Position numbers and translations under genes: made by a program. A DNA stretch of 64,000 bases from Alphaproteobacteria bacterium MedPE-SWcel (lineage in GTDB: Bacteria > Pseudomonadota > Alphaproteobacteria > Rhodobacterales > Rhodobacteraceae): NCBI GenBank assembly GCA_001874255.1, contig MPDC01000017.1, positions 38,965-102,964 of the forward strand, written 5' to 3'. Below, piece by piece: positions 20,046-30,251 of this stretch (within the stretch, counting starts at the first letter, position 1; each line of letters starts with the position of its first letter). The notes below the pieces were generated by a model. That model saw nothing but the letters and a program-made list of their open reading frames with translations. It had not been told where the DNA came from and did not search any database.

Positions 20046-22091
20046 ATGTCCCGCGACCCCTTGTTGCAACCATTCAAGCTGAAACACCTCTCGCTGCGAA
20101 ACCGGATCATGACCACCAGTCATGAACCTGCCTATCCCGAGGACGGAATGCCGAAGGAGCGCTATCGCGCCTATCACGCCGAGCGGGCACGGGCTGGGGT
20201 GGCGCTTGCGATGACGGCGGGATCTGCCTCGGTTTCAAAAGACAGCCCCCCCGTTTTCAACAACATTCTTGCCTATAAGGACGAAGTCGTACCTTGGATT
20301 CGCAATCTGACGGACGGCTGTCACGAGCATGGCTGTGCGGTGATGATCCAATTGACGCATCTGGGACGAAGAACCACCTGGAACAAGGGGGATTGGCTGC
20401 CGTCGGTATCGTCATCGAGACATCGCGAACCTGCGCATAGAGCTTTTCCCAAACTGGCCGAGGATTGGGATATAGAGCGGATCATCTCCGACTTTGCCGA
20501 CGCCGCCGAGCGAATGCAGGCGGGGGGTATGGATGGGATCGAACTGCAGGCCTACGGTCACCTGATCGATCAGTTCTGGTCGCCTCTGACTAATGACCTG
20601 AGTGGTCCGTACGGGGCCGACACTTTGGAAAACCGACTTCGCTTTCCGCTTGATGTGTTGGAGGCCATTCGCAAACGCGTCGGCAAGGATTTCATCGTCG
20701 GCATGCGATTTACCGCAGATGAAGTGCAAAAAGGCGGCATCACCCCCGAAGACGGGCTCAAGATTTCCCGCATTCTGAGCGCCAGCGGGCAGGTTGATTT
20801 CCTGAACGTGATACGCGGTCGCATTCACACAGATCCTGCAATGACCGACGTGATCCCGGTTCAGGGGATGAAGGCCGCGCCTCATCTTGATTTCGCGGGT
20901 CGGGTGAAACAAGACACCCATTTGCCGGTCTTTCACGCGGCCCGCATTCCGGATGTGGCGACTGCACGACATGCAATCCAGGCCGGATTGCTGGATATGG
21001 TCGGGATGACGCGCGCCCATATGGCGGACCCGCATGTGGTCCGCAAGATCATCGAAGGTCGCGAAGATGATATCCGCCCCTGTGTCGGCGCCACCTATTG
21101 TCTCGACCGGATCTATCAGGCCGGTGACGCGCTTTGTATTCACAACGCGGCCACGGGGCGCGAGCTATCAATGCCGCATGACATCCCGGTGGCGCAGACG
21201 CGGCGCAAGATCGTGGTTGTGGGCGCCGGGCCTGCAGGATTGGAGGCCGCACGTGTTGCCGCCGAGCGTGGACATGACGTCGTCGTATTCGAGGCGCAGT
21301 CTGATCCCGGCGGGCAGGTGCGCCTTGCAGCCCAGACTCCCCGGCGTCGCGAGATGATATCCATCATTGATTGGCGCATGGCCCAATGTGCCGCGCGCGA
21401 TGTGCGATTTGAATTCAATACCTGGGCAGAGGCAGAGGACATTCTGGCCGAATCCCCGGATGTGGCCATCATTGCCACCGGAGGCCTGCCGAATATTGAA
21501 CTATTTGAAAGCGGGCATGATGCACAGCATGTGATCTCGGCATGGGATCTGATCGCCGGCGATGCGCAACCTGCGCAGCATGTGCTGATCTACGACGAAA
21601 GCGGCGACCATCCCGCGCTTCAGGCGGCTGAGATTGCTGCAAAGGCCGGAGCCCGCGTGGAGATCATGACGCCCGACCGCACCTTTGCCCCCGACATCAT
21701 GGCGATGAACCTGGTGCCATACATGCGAGCGTTGCAGGAAAAGGACGTTGCTTTCACGGTCACTCGCCGGTTGCTGGATGTTTCGCGACGCGGCAATGAA
21801 CTGGTGGCCACGATCGGCACGGACTACAGCGATTTCACCTCAGAGCAGAGCTACGACCAGATTGTCGTCAATTATGGAACCTTTCCCAACGACGATATAT
21901 ATCACGATTTGAAACCTCACAGTGTGAACGGCGGCCAGGTGGATCATGAGGCATTGATCGCCGGGAAACCGCAGCCGATGGTGCGCGAACCGAACGGGGG
22001 CTTCCAGCTGTTTCGGATCGGTGATGCCGTTGCGGCACGCAACATCCATGCCGCCGTATATGACGCGCTCCGCCTTGTGAAGGATCTGTGA
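20046..22091 (+). CDS. NADH:flavin oxidoreductase / FAD-dependent oxidoreductase (TMADH/N-methylproline demethylase-like)
   Basis: N-terminal OYE barrel, middle Fe-S region, C-terminal FAD/NAD domain 'KIVVVGAGPAGLEAARVAAERGHDVVVFE'. Confidence 0.88.
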   Translation: MSRDPLLQPFKLKHLSLRNRIMTTSHEPAYPEDGMPKERYRAYHAERARAGVALAMTAGSASVSKDSPPVFNNILAYKDEVVPWIRNLTDGCHEHGCAVMIQLTHLGRRTTWNKGDWLPSVSSSRHREPAHRAFPKLAEDWDIERIISDFADAAERMQAGGMDGIELQAYGHLIDQFWSPLTNDLSGPYGADTLENRLRFPLDVLEAIRKRVGKDFIVGMRFTADEVQKGGITPEDGLKISRILSASGQVDFLNVIRGRIHTDPAMTDVIPVQGMKAAPHLDFAGRVKQDTHLPVFHAARIPDVATARHAIQAGLLDMVGMTRAHMADPHVVRKIIEGREDDIRPCVGATYCLDRIYQAGDALCIHNAATGRELSMPHDIPVAQTRRKIVVVGAGPAGLEAARVAAERGHDVVVFEAQSDPGGQVRLAAQTPRRREMISIIDWRMAQCAARDVRFEFNTWAEAEDILAESPDVAIIATGGLPNIELFESGHDAQHVISAWDLIAGDAQPAQHVLIYDESGDHPALQAAEIAAKAGARVEIMTPDRTFAPDIMAMNLVPYMRALQEKDVAFTVTRRLLDVSRRGNELVATIGTDYSDFTSEQSYDQIVVNYGTFPNDDIYHDLKPHSVNGGQVDHEALIAGKPQPMVREPNGGFQLFRIGDAVAARNIHAAVYDALRLVKDL

Positions 22092-22257
22092 CAGCCAGCC
22101 CCCGTGCCGCGAGCCCACGAAAGCCGCAGCCACGGGCGTCCTTCTTCAACCTTTCACCGATACGGTGTCGTCTGGTATTTCGGCTCGGGATAGGCGGTTC
22201 CCCCAGGAAGGTAGCTCGAACGGCCCGGCCATCGGCGCGGGCTTCGTCGCTCCTCGG

Positions 22258-24357
22258 TCATGCCCGGGCGCGAGAACTGTCGTCTTTTCGGGCTTCGAGC
22301 CAGAGGGGAACAGCCTCCTGAGGCATTGGCCGAGCGACCCCGTATCCCTGGAAATGGTTGCAGCCCAGCAGGAGCAGTTTTTCCATTTCCGGCTCGGTTT
22401 CCACCCCTTCGGCCAGGCATTCGATTCCCAGATTGCGGCATAGGTCAACCAGGGTTCGAAGGATCATCTCCTGTTCGGGGTCCTGATCGACGCCGGATAC
22501 AAAGTCCCGATCAATCTTGACGCCGTCGACCTTGAAGCGACGCAGGTTGGATATCGACGCATGGCCGGTGCCGAAATCGTCCAATTCGATCTTGTAGCCG
22601 CGCGCCTGAAGCTGAGCGATGGTATTCAGCGCCGGATCCACGCCATCGCCAAACAGCACGCTTTCCAGTACTTCGATATTGATATCCTTGGGCTGCAGTG
22701 CGGCTTCAAACAGGGCGTCGTCGAGGAACTCGACAAGGCCGCCGTCGCGCAGCTGTTTGGCCGAAAAGTTGACACTGACACTGGGCGCAGGCAATCCGCG
22801 TGCCCGCCAGTCCAGAAGCGCCGCAATCGCATGTGATACGATCGTTGTCGTCAGCCGGTCGCCCAGTCCGTGCTCGAACGCCAGAGTAATAAAAACCGAA
22901 GGGTCCAACATTCCACGTTCGGGATGCTGCCATCGCGCCAGAGCTTCGAAGCCCAGAACCTTGCCTGTCCGACCATCTACCTGTGGCTGAAAATAGGGGA
23001 TGATTTCACCATTTTCCAACCCGGTCTGCAGATCCTTCAGAAGCGCCATGTTTCCCTCGAAACGCGCACGCGTTGCATCGTTGTAAAAGGAGGCGCGTCC
23101 GCGCCCTTCGCTTTTGGCCACATAGAGAGCAATGTCGGCGTTGGACAGAATACGAGCGGGATCCTGTTCGTGATCTCCCACAAACGCGATTCCGATGCTG
23201 GCGCCGACGTTGACGAACTCCCCCCAGATTTCGATCGGCTGGCTGATCGCATCGATCACCCGCAGCGCCAGAGATTCGACTTGGGCTTCATCCTCCGTCT
23301 CGCGAAGGATAATGACAAATTCGTCACCGCCGACACGAGCCGTCATGTCGATGTCTCTGATCTGAGATGACATCGCGCGCGCGACATGGCGCAGCACTTC
23401 ATCTCCGGCTGCGTGTCCCAACAGGTCGTTGATCTGCTTGAACCTGTCCAGATCGACGTGAAGAACGGCTGCACGATGGCCAGTTTCCTGTCGCTCTGAC
23501 AGGCATTGGCTCAGGTGCTCCTGCAAGGCGCGTCGGTTGGGCAGATTGGTGAGTTGGTCATGCAGCGCCAGATGCTCAATTCTGGATTTGGCGGCGCTCA
23601 GATCCCGAAGCGTGCGGGAAAAGGCCGCGACCCCACGCGCGATCTGTCCGACTTCGTCGCGGCGCCCCAGGTCTCTGACGGTTGCGTCGTAGTCCCCGTC
23701 CCGGATGCGTTCCATCGCTTGGGCCAGTCGTGTCAAAGACACCACCAGATGGCTGCTGAAGCCGAGAAACGCAGAGCCCGACACCACAAAAATCGCAACC
23801 ATCGAGATGAAGATGATTGCGACGTGGCGTACATATTTTTCACGGGCGTTCTGGTTTGTCGTCGCCGCACTGAGACGGACTTCCTGTTCGAAGGCCACAA
23901 GGGACAATTCGATTCTACGCGCCAATTGATCAAGTCGGCTGTGGGATGGCACTTGCGTGTCCGAGATTAAACCAAGTGCAATCGACGCCTCGTGATTCCA
24001 AGTGTCGAATTGCCGCAAGATCTGTGCGGCCATTGCAGCTTGCCTCGGCGAACCTTCCGCAGCCCCGGCTTCTTCCCATACGCTTTCGAACACTGAAACG
24101 AATTGCTCATGTTTACTTGCGATTTCAGACGGGGGGATGACTGTGTTGAAATCCAGAAACCGTTCCAGCTGGGCCTCTATTTCTTCTCTGATCCTTTGTG
24201 CGCGTTCGGTGGCCTGAAGTGTCCGCAGGGTCGCGCTATCAGCTTCCTGGATTTCATTTTGGGTCTGGATCGCGGCCAGGGATATCCATGATGCGCCCAC
24301 GATCCCAATCAAGATCAGAAAGACAATCGGTCCAAGAATGCGACGTTTGATCGACAT
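22258..24357 (-). CDS. HAMP-GGDEF-EAL protein (c-di-GMP signalling)
   Basis: TM-flanked sensor, HAMP, GGDEF domain with active-site reading 'VGGDEFVII', EAL domain with 'GFEALARWQHPERG'. Confidence 0.92.
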   Translation of the reverse strand: MSIKRRILGPIVFLILIGIVGASWISLAAIQTQNEIQEADSATLRTLQATERAQRIREEIEAQLERFLDFNTVIPPSEIASKHEQFVSVFESVWEEAGAAEGSPRQAAMAAQILRQFDTWNHEASIALGLISDTQVPSHSRLDQLARRIELSLVAFEQEVRLSAATTNQNAREKYVRHVAIIFISMVAIFVVSGSAFLGFSSHLVVSLTRLAQAMERIRDGDYDATVRDLGRRDEVGQIARGVAAFSRTLRDLSAAKSRIEHLALHDQLTNLPNRRALQEHLSQCLSERQETGHRAAVLHVDLDRFKQINDLLGHAAGDEVLRHVARAMSSQIRDIDMTARVGGDEFVIILRETEDEAQVESLALRVIDAISQPIEIWGEFVNVGASIGIAFVGDHEQDPARILSNADIALYVAKSEGRGRASFYNDATRARFEGNMALLKDLQTGLENGEIIPYFQPQVDGRTGKVLGFEALARWQHPERGMLDPSVFITLAFEHGLGDRLTTTIVSHAIAALLDWRARGLPAPSVSVNFSAKQLRDGGLVEFLDDALFEAALQPKDINIEVLESVLFGDGVDPALNTIAQLQARGYKIELDDFGTGHASISNLRRFKVDGVKIDRDFVSGVDQDPEQEMILRTLVDLCRNLGIECLAEGVETEPEMEKLLLLGCNHFQGYGVARPMPQEAVPLWLEARKDDSSRARA

Positions 24358-24367
24358 GGTGTTTCCT

Positions 24368-25369
24368 TCAGTCGACCGGCAACGCCGGAGCCGATACATG
24401 CGGTTCGTAGGCCGTCAGAGTTTCGAGAAATGCAATCAGGTCATTCACATCCTGATCAGTCATTTTGTCCAAAGGCGGTAGGTCACTTGGCTGCACCTCG
24501 GAGGGCATGCCCCCGCGCCGATAATGTTCCACAATCTCACGGAGCGACGTCAGGCTTCCATTATGCATATAGGGAGCGCGCAGCGCGATGTTGCGTAGCC
24601 CTGGCGTCTTGAAGCGGTAGGCCATGTCAGGATCAATCAAGCCACGACCGCGGTCCTTGCTTTCGACGCCGACCCGGTGAAAATCATGATCGGTGAAGGC
24701 CCAGCCCCTGTGGCACGAACTGCACATTCCGACGCCGGTGAAAACGTCAAAGCCGCGTTTGGCTGGTTCCGATATGGCATCCTCGTCGCCTTCCACCCAG
24801 TCATCGAAGGGCGACCAGCCTGATCGCAATGTCCTTTGATACGTCGCGAGCGCCACGAGAATCGTATGCCGATTCAGTCCTTCATTGGGAAAGGCGATCT
24901 CAAAATTGCGGCGATAGCTGGAAATCGAAGCCAGCCGTCGAACAACCCGATTCATACTGTAGCCCATTTCCTGCGGATGGCTCACCGGTTCCATGGCCTG
25001 CTGGTCCAACCGCTGGACGCGGCCGTCCCAAAAGAAGTGCTCGGATTCCGCGAGATTTTCTATCGTTGGGGTGTGTCGCGCCACCGGTCTCTGCATGGCG
25101 CCAAGGGCACGGGAAACCGGCGTTTCCCAGCCGAAAGACGGATTGTGACAGGTTGCACAACTGCGGTTTTGTTCCCCTGACAGTCGTGCATCAAAGAAGA
25201 GCATTTTCCCAAGTGCCGCCTTTTGAGGAGAATACGGCTCGTCTACGGGAAACGCGATGCGCGCCGGGCGTGCGAAGGCATTCTGCAATTCCTGATGTCG
25301 GGTCGCGGCAGACAGGACGATAAAGCAGAAAAAGCCTACCAGAACAGGTTTCAAAGATCGCACGCGCAC
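24368..25369 (-). CDS. Di-haem cytochrome c peroxidase/MauG family protein
   Basis: Two CxxCH motifs: CATCHNPSFGW and CSSCHRGWAFTD. Confidence 0.9.
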   Translation of the reverse strand: MRVRSLKPVLVGFFCFIVLSAATRHQELQNAFARPARIAFPVDEPYSPQKAALGKMLFFDARLSGEQNRSCATCHNPSFGWETPVSRALGAMQRPVARHTPTIENLAESEHFFWDGRVQRLDQQAMEPVSHPQEMGYSMNRVVRRLASISSYRRNFEIAFPNEGLNRHTILVALATYQRTLRSGWSPFDDWVEGDEDAISEPAKRGFDVFTGVGMCSSCHRGWAFTDHDFHRVGVESKDRGRGLIDPDMAYRFKTPGLRNIALRAPYMHNGSLTSLREIVEHYRRGGMPSEVQPSDLPPLDKMTDQDVNDLIAFLETLTAYEPHVSAPALPVD

Positions 25370-25939
25370 AGTCCCATTTCGGTGTCCGGCCAGGTTTCAG
25401 TGATGTGACACTGAGTGGAGCGCATGAAAAAACAGTTTATTCACACCGCGGGCGTCCGTCTACTTCGTTGAAAAGTGAACTAAACTTTTGGGGCAATTTG
25501 TATCTGTTGCCCGTCGGCAAAATTTTACCCGGTTTCCACGCGGGGGCTGCAGTACAGGGCTCGGCGGCTGGTCGCGGCCGGTGCATGAAGCTGTGTTCGC
25601 GGTTTGGGGCGAGAAGTTTCTGTTCTGTTACCCGGCTTTGCAAGTTGTAGCCGCAGTTTAGCCAAAGTGAGAGCAGCTGGGCCGCGACTGGCTCAAGGAC
25701 AGTCACAGGTGGGGTGGTTACAGGGGCTTCGAGCTCAATTTGACTCATATTTTAGCTATATGCCTCTGCATTTTAGCTCTTCTTTAGCATCCTCGCGGCA
25801 AGAGTTGGCGTGCATCTTATTGAGTTGGTTGTGGCGGCCGAAGTGCTCCACACGTTCAGAAAGACGAGAGAGAAACCCCATAACGGGGCAAGGAAATAGA
25901 CCGGGGCCAAAGTGCTCCTTGCTCAAAGGAACTCATGCT

Positions 25940-26785
25940 ATGTCCAGCATTTTGACAAACAATGGTGCTATGGTCGCATTGCAGACACTTCAGTCTGTAA
26001 ACCAAAGCCTCACCGACACCCAGAACGCGATTTCCACTGGTAAGGAAATCGAAACAGCCAAAGACAATGCGGCTGTATGGGCGATTTCCAAAACGATGGA
26101 ATCGGACATCGCCAGCTTCGAGGCCATCGAAGAGGGTTTGGCAATGGGCGACGCAACCGTTGCTGTTGCATCTGCCGGCGCAGAACAAATTGTTGAAAAA
26201 CTGGTCGAGATCAAGGAACTGATTGTTTCCGCACAGGCGGAGAACGTGGACCATGGAAAAATTCAAACTGACATCGATTCCAAGGTTGATCAGATTGAAT
26301 CCATCATCTCGGCGGCTCAATTCAACGGCGCAAACCTCCTGACTTCGACCATCGATGGCACTGCAACTGAAATGGGAGTGTTGGCTTCGCTCGATCGTGT
26401 CGGCGCTGGTGGTACGGTGACCTCTACCGATATCACGATCTCTGCGCAGGGCTTCGATTCCACCTTGGATTTGGCCACTGACCTGACCGTCATCTCTGAC
26501 ACGGCCACTGCCGGGTCCGCATTGGCAGAAATTGAAACGTTCCTGCAAACCGCGATTTCTGGTGCTGCTGTCCTGGGTGCGGCCTCCGCAAGGATTGATG
26601 ACCAGGCGATGTTCGTTGCCAACTTGGTTGACTCCATGACCCTTGGCGTATCGACGATGACCGATACCAATATGGAAGAGTCGTCCGCTCGTTTGAGCGC
26701 CCTCCAGACACAGCAGGAATTGGCGGTCCAGTCTCTCGGCATTGCGAATGAAGCGCCTCAGGCTCTCCTGCAACTGTTCAATTAA
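25940..26785 (+). CDS. Flagellin
   Basis: MSSILTNNGAMVALQTLQSVNQSLTDTQNAISTGKEIETAKDNAAVWAIS... and C-terminal coiled region; the ORF track start at 25604 is too far upstream. Confidence 0.95.
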   Translation: MSSILTNNGAMVALQTLQSVNQSLTDTQNAISTGKEIETAKDNAAVWAISKTMESDIASFEAIEEGLAMGDATVAVASAGAEQIVEKLVEIKELIVSAQAENVDHGKIQTDIDSKVDQIESIISAAQFNGANLLTSTIDGTATEMGVLASLDRVGAGGTVTSTDITISAQGFDSTLDLATDLTVISDTATAGSALAEIETFLQTAISGAAVLGAASARIDDQAMFVANLVDSMTLGVSTMTDTNMEESSARLSALQTQQELAVQSLGIANEAPQALLQLFN

Positions 26786-26812
26786 CGGGCAGACCCGATC
26801 TAACCTTCCGTT

Positions 26813-26845
26813 AAGGGGCGCTCTTGGGCGCCCCTTTCCCTTTTG
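26813..26845 (+). terminator. Rho-independent-like terminator after flagellin
   Basis: AAGGGGCGC-tcttgg-GCGCCCCTT followed by tccctttt. Confidence 0.8.
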
Positions 26846-27031
26846 GGCCCTCTGAAAATGGGGGCGGAGGTTCAGTCCAAAAACCAGCAGATTGAAGAAA
26901 GCAGAGGAGTCGATTAAATTTTAGGCAAATTGGCAAGCGTTTGACGGCCTCTTTCGCCTGCAAGAGCATAAAATACCTGCCTTTGGCAGCTGCTGCTTTG
27001 GAATTGGGAGAGGATGAGGCAGGCTGAGTGC

Positions 27032-28459
27032 ATGAAAAGTTTATCGTTTTTCGACGAAATGCTCAGTGCCCCTGATTCCGTACGTGATCCCTACAAGGTC
27101 TATCACGATTGGTTCAGTCAGGATGATATCAAGCGGCTGCGGCGCAAGTCGCAGGAAGCCGAAGCTTTTTTCCGGCGCATCGGAATAACCTTCAATGTCT
27201 ATGGGCAGGAAGAGGCCGATGAGCGGCTGATCCCCTTTGATATTGTGCCGCGCATTATCTCAGCCAAAGAATGGAGCAAACTCGAACGCGGGATTGAGCA
27301 GCGTGTCCGTGCTATCAATGCGTTTTTGCATGATATCTACCACCGGCAGGAAATCCTGCGGGCTGGGCGGATACCATGTGAACTGATCGCGGGAAACGAG
27401 GCGTTCACGCCGGAAATGATTGGCGTCAACCCTGCGGGTGGAGTCTATACCCATATCGCAGGTGTTGATCTCGTACGCACTGGTGAGGACGATTTCTTCG
27501 TGCTGGAGGACAACGTCCGCACTCCGTCGGGCGTATCCTATATGCTCGAAAATCGCGAAACCATGCTCCAGATGTTTCCTGAACTGTTTGCGCAGATGAA
27601 GGTGCGCCCGGTTTCGCCCTATCCTCAGTTGTTGCGCCGATCGTTGTCCGCCAGTCTGCCTGCAGGAACGCGGAACAGCGAACCGGTCCTCGCCGTCCTG
27701 ACGCCTGGCATTCATAACTCGGCCTATTTCGAACACGCCTTCATTGCAGACCAGATGGGCGCTGATCTTGTCGAAAGCCAGGACCTGAGGATCGAAGACG
27801 GCTATGTCGCCATGCGCACGACACAAGGGTACAAGCCAATTGATGTCCTTTATCGTCGGGTGGACGATGATTATCTCGATCCGCTGACCTTCAACCCTGA
27901 CAGTTTGCTGGGCGTTCCGGGTATCATGGACGTTTACCGTGCGGGCAACATCACGATTGCCAACGCTCCGGGGACCGGGATCGCCGATGACAAGGCACTC
28001 TATTCCTACATGCCCGATATTATCGAGTTCTACACAGGCGAGCGGGCGATCCTGAAAAACGTGCCAACCTGGCGTTGCTCCGAACCTGAGGCGCTGAGGT
28101 ATGTTCTGGACAACCTCTCAGAGTTGGTCGTCAAGGAGGTTCATGGCTCTGGTGGGTATGGCATGCTGGTCGGCCCGGCTGCCAGCAAAAAGGAACTGTC
28201 GATGTTCGAAGCAAAGCTGCGCGCCAGGCCCGAGAATTATATTGCACAGCCGACGTTGTCTCTGTCGACGGTTCCGATCCTTGCAAAATCCGGACTTGCG
28301 CCGCGTCATGTTGACCTTCGGCCCTTTGTTCTGGTCTCGCCAAACCGGATTGACATTACCCCCGGTGGGTTGACCCGGGTGGCCCTGAAAAAGGGATCTC
28401 TGGTGGTGAATTCCTCGCAGGGCGGTGGGACCAAAGACACTTGGGTTCTGGGAGACTGA
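27032..28459 (+). CDS. Circularly permuted type 2 ATP-grasp protein
   Basis: 'PRIISAKEWSKLERGIEQRVRAINAFLHDIYHRQEIL' and 'NVPTWRCSEPEALRYVLDNLSELVVKEVHGSGGYGMLVGP' typical of CP_ATPgrasp/DUF404-407. Confidence 0.92.
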   Translation: MKSLSFFDEMLSAPDSVRDPYKVYHDWFSQDDIKRLRRKSQEAEAFFRRIGITFNVYGQEEADERLIPFDIVPRIISAKEWSKLERGIEQRVRAINAFLHDIYHRQEILRAGRIPCELIAGNEAFTPEMIGVNPAGGVYTHIAGVDLVRTGEDDFFVLEDNVRTPSGVSYMLENRETMLQMFPELFAQMKVRPVSPYPQLLRRSLSASLPAGTRNSEPVLAVLTPGIHNSAYFEHAFIADQMGADLVESQDLRIEDGYVAMRTTQGYKPIDVLYRRVDDDYLDPLTFNPDSLLGVPGIMDVYRAGNITIANAPGTGIADDKALYSYMPDIIEFYTGERAILKNVPTWRCSEPEALRYVLDNLSELVVKEVHGSGGYGMLVGPAASKKELSMFEAKLRARPENYIAQPTLSLSTVPILAKSGLAPRHVDLRPFVLVSPNRIDITPGGLTRVALKKGSLVVNSSQGGGTKDTWVLGD

Positions 28460-28463
28460 CAAC

Positions 28464-29405
28464 GTGCTAGGACGAACTGCAGGCGGCCTGTTCTGGATGT
28501 TTCGCTACCTCGAGCGGGCTGAAAACAATGCGCGATTGCTTGAGGCAGGCTGGCATATTGCGCTGACCCGATCCGATGGCAGCACCAATGAATGGGAATC
28601 CATTGTGCGCACGGCCGGTCAGGCGGTGGCATTCGAAGCCAAGCATGACGAATATACCGCACAGAATGTGATCAACTTCTTGTTGCGGGATATGGGCAAC
28701 CCCTCGAGCGTGATGGCTTCGGTGGATTCGGCACGTTCAAACGCCCGGCAGGTGCGAACGGCTTTGTCGCGCGAGGTTTGGGAAGCCACCAATGAATGCT
28801 GGATGGTCCTCAAGGGGGCACTGTCGCGCCCCGTGAGTGAACGTAATTTGCATGAGACGCTCGCGTTGATCCGAAATCGGGCATCCGTGGTGCGGGGTGC
28901 TCTGCACGGAACCATGTTGCGCAACGATATTTTTTCATTTGCCCGCCTGGGCACATTCATCGAAAGGTCCGACAGCACCGCCCGCATTCTTGACGTGAAA
29001 TACTATGTGCTGCTGCCCTCGGCGGCCTTTGTCGGCAGCAGCATGGATAACGTTCAATGGGAGGTGATCCTTCGATCGGTGTCGGCGGAACGGTCCTTTT
29101 CGTGGCTGCATGCGGGCTCTGCATCTCCACAGAGAATTGCAGAGTTTCTCATTCTGGACGAGCGAATGCCCCGATCGCTGGCCTTTTGCTCGACAAAAGT
29201 CGCGCAGTACCTGCAGCACCTGGAACGAGACTACGGCATACGCCACGAAAGCCAGGTTGTCGCGGAATGCATCGCGAGCCGGGTGCAAGATACGTCCATC
29301 GAAACAATTTTCCAGAATGGCCTGCATGAATTCCTCGGCGAGTTTGTGCAGGAAACGGTTCGTCTTGCAACTCACATCGAGAAGGACTTTCGGTTCTATG
29401 GTTGA
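28464..29405 (+). CDS. Alpha-E domain protein (DUF403)
   Basis: GTG start; 'LGRTAGGLFWMFRYLERAENNARLLEAGW' and multi-helix profile; operon context. Confidence 0.9.
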   Translation: MLGRTAGGLFWMFRYLERAENNARLLEAGWHIALTRSDGSTNEWESIVRTAGQAVAFEAKHDEYTAQNVINFLLRDMGNPSSVMASVDSARSNARQVRTALSREVWEATNECWMVLKGALSRPVSERNLHETLALIRNRASVVRGALHGTMLRNDIFSFARLGTFIERSDSTARILDVKYYVLLPSAAFVGSSMDNVQWEVILRSVSAERSFSWLHAGSASPQRIAEFLILDERMPRSLAFCSTKVAQYLQHLERDYGIRHESQVVAECIASRVQDTSIETIFQNGLHEFLGEFVQETVRLATHIEKDFRFYG

Positions 29406-30216
29406 TGTTACAAGGCTCTCCATTCGTCATATCACCACCTATAGTTACGAACAGCCGGTCCACTATGCGCTGCAGAAGCTGCGATTGACCCCTCGGTCGG
29501 GGCATGGGCAGTCTGTTGTCGAATGGTCGTCGACGGTGACAGGGGGACGCAAGCAGCTGGTATATGATGATCCGCTGATGAACCACACGGAGCTGGTCAA
29601 GGTCGACAGTGGCGCGACCCATGTGGAAATCGTCAGCGAAGGTATCGTGGATGTTGAAGACAGGCACGGGGTGATTGGTCGGCATTCCGGTTTTGCACCG
29701 TTGTGGCTGTATGAGACAGCGACACCGCTAACCGCTGCCGGGAACAATGTCCGTCATCTGGCTGCGCAGCTTCGGCAAGAGACCGATGGCATGGACGATC
29801 TTTCGCGCATGCACCGTCTCGCCGCCGACATCGGCACTGCCGTGCAATATGAAATCGGCCAGACCAACGCGGGCACCACGGCAGAGATGGCGCTGACTGC
29901 CGGGCATGGAGTGTGTCAGGATCACGCACATATCATGATCGCGACGGCCCGGCACTTGGGGTATCCCGCACGCTACATCAGCGGATATCTTTTGATGGAT
30001 GGGCAGACGGGTCAGGATGCCAGCCATGCCTGGTGCGAGATCCACCTGGAAACGCTGGGGTGGATCGGCTTTGATGTGTCCAACGGAATTTGCCCGGATG
30101 GTCGCTATGTGCGTGTCGCCGTGGGGCGCGATTACGGCGATGCCGCGCCGATTGTCGGCATTCGGCAGGGCGACGGTGCCGAAGCGCTAACAGTTTCCTT
30201 GCAGGTTCAGCAATAG
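29398..30216 (+). CDS. Transglutaminase-like family protein
   Basis: N-terminal 'LSIRHITTYSYEQPVHYALQKLRLTPR', catalytic 'GVCQDHAHIMIATARHLGYPARYISGYL', 'ASHAWCEI'. Confidence 0.92.
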   Translation: MVDVTRLSIRHITTYSYEQPVHYALQKLRLTPRSGHGQSVVEWSSTVTGGRKQLVYDDPLMNHTELVKVDSGATHVEIVSEGIVDVEDRHGVIGRHSGFAPLWLYETATPLTAAGNNVRHLAAQLRQETDGMDDLSRMHRLAADIGTAVQYEIGQTNAGTTAEMALTAGHGVCQDHAHIMIATARHLGYPARYISGYLLMDGQTGQDASHAWCEIHLETLGWIGFDVSNGICPDGRYVRVAVGRDYGDAAPIVGIRQGDGAEALTVSLQVQQ

Positions 30217-30251
30217 ACTGATTGAAGGCTCTGGATAAAGGAGGGGCATTT

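Noticed and set aside
26960-27013. Sigma-54-like TTGGCA...GCTTT upstream of the ATP-grasp operon
   Set aside because: Does not match the invariant GG/GC spacing well enough; no enhancer-binding regulator nearby
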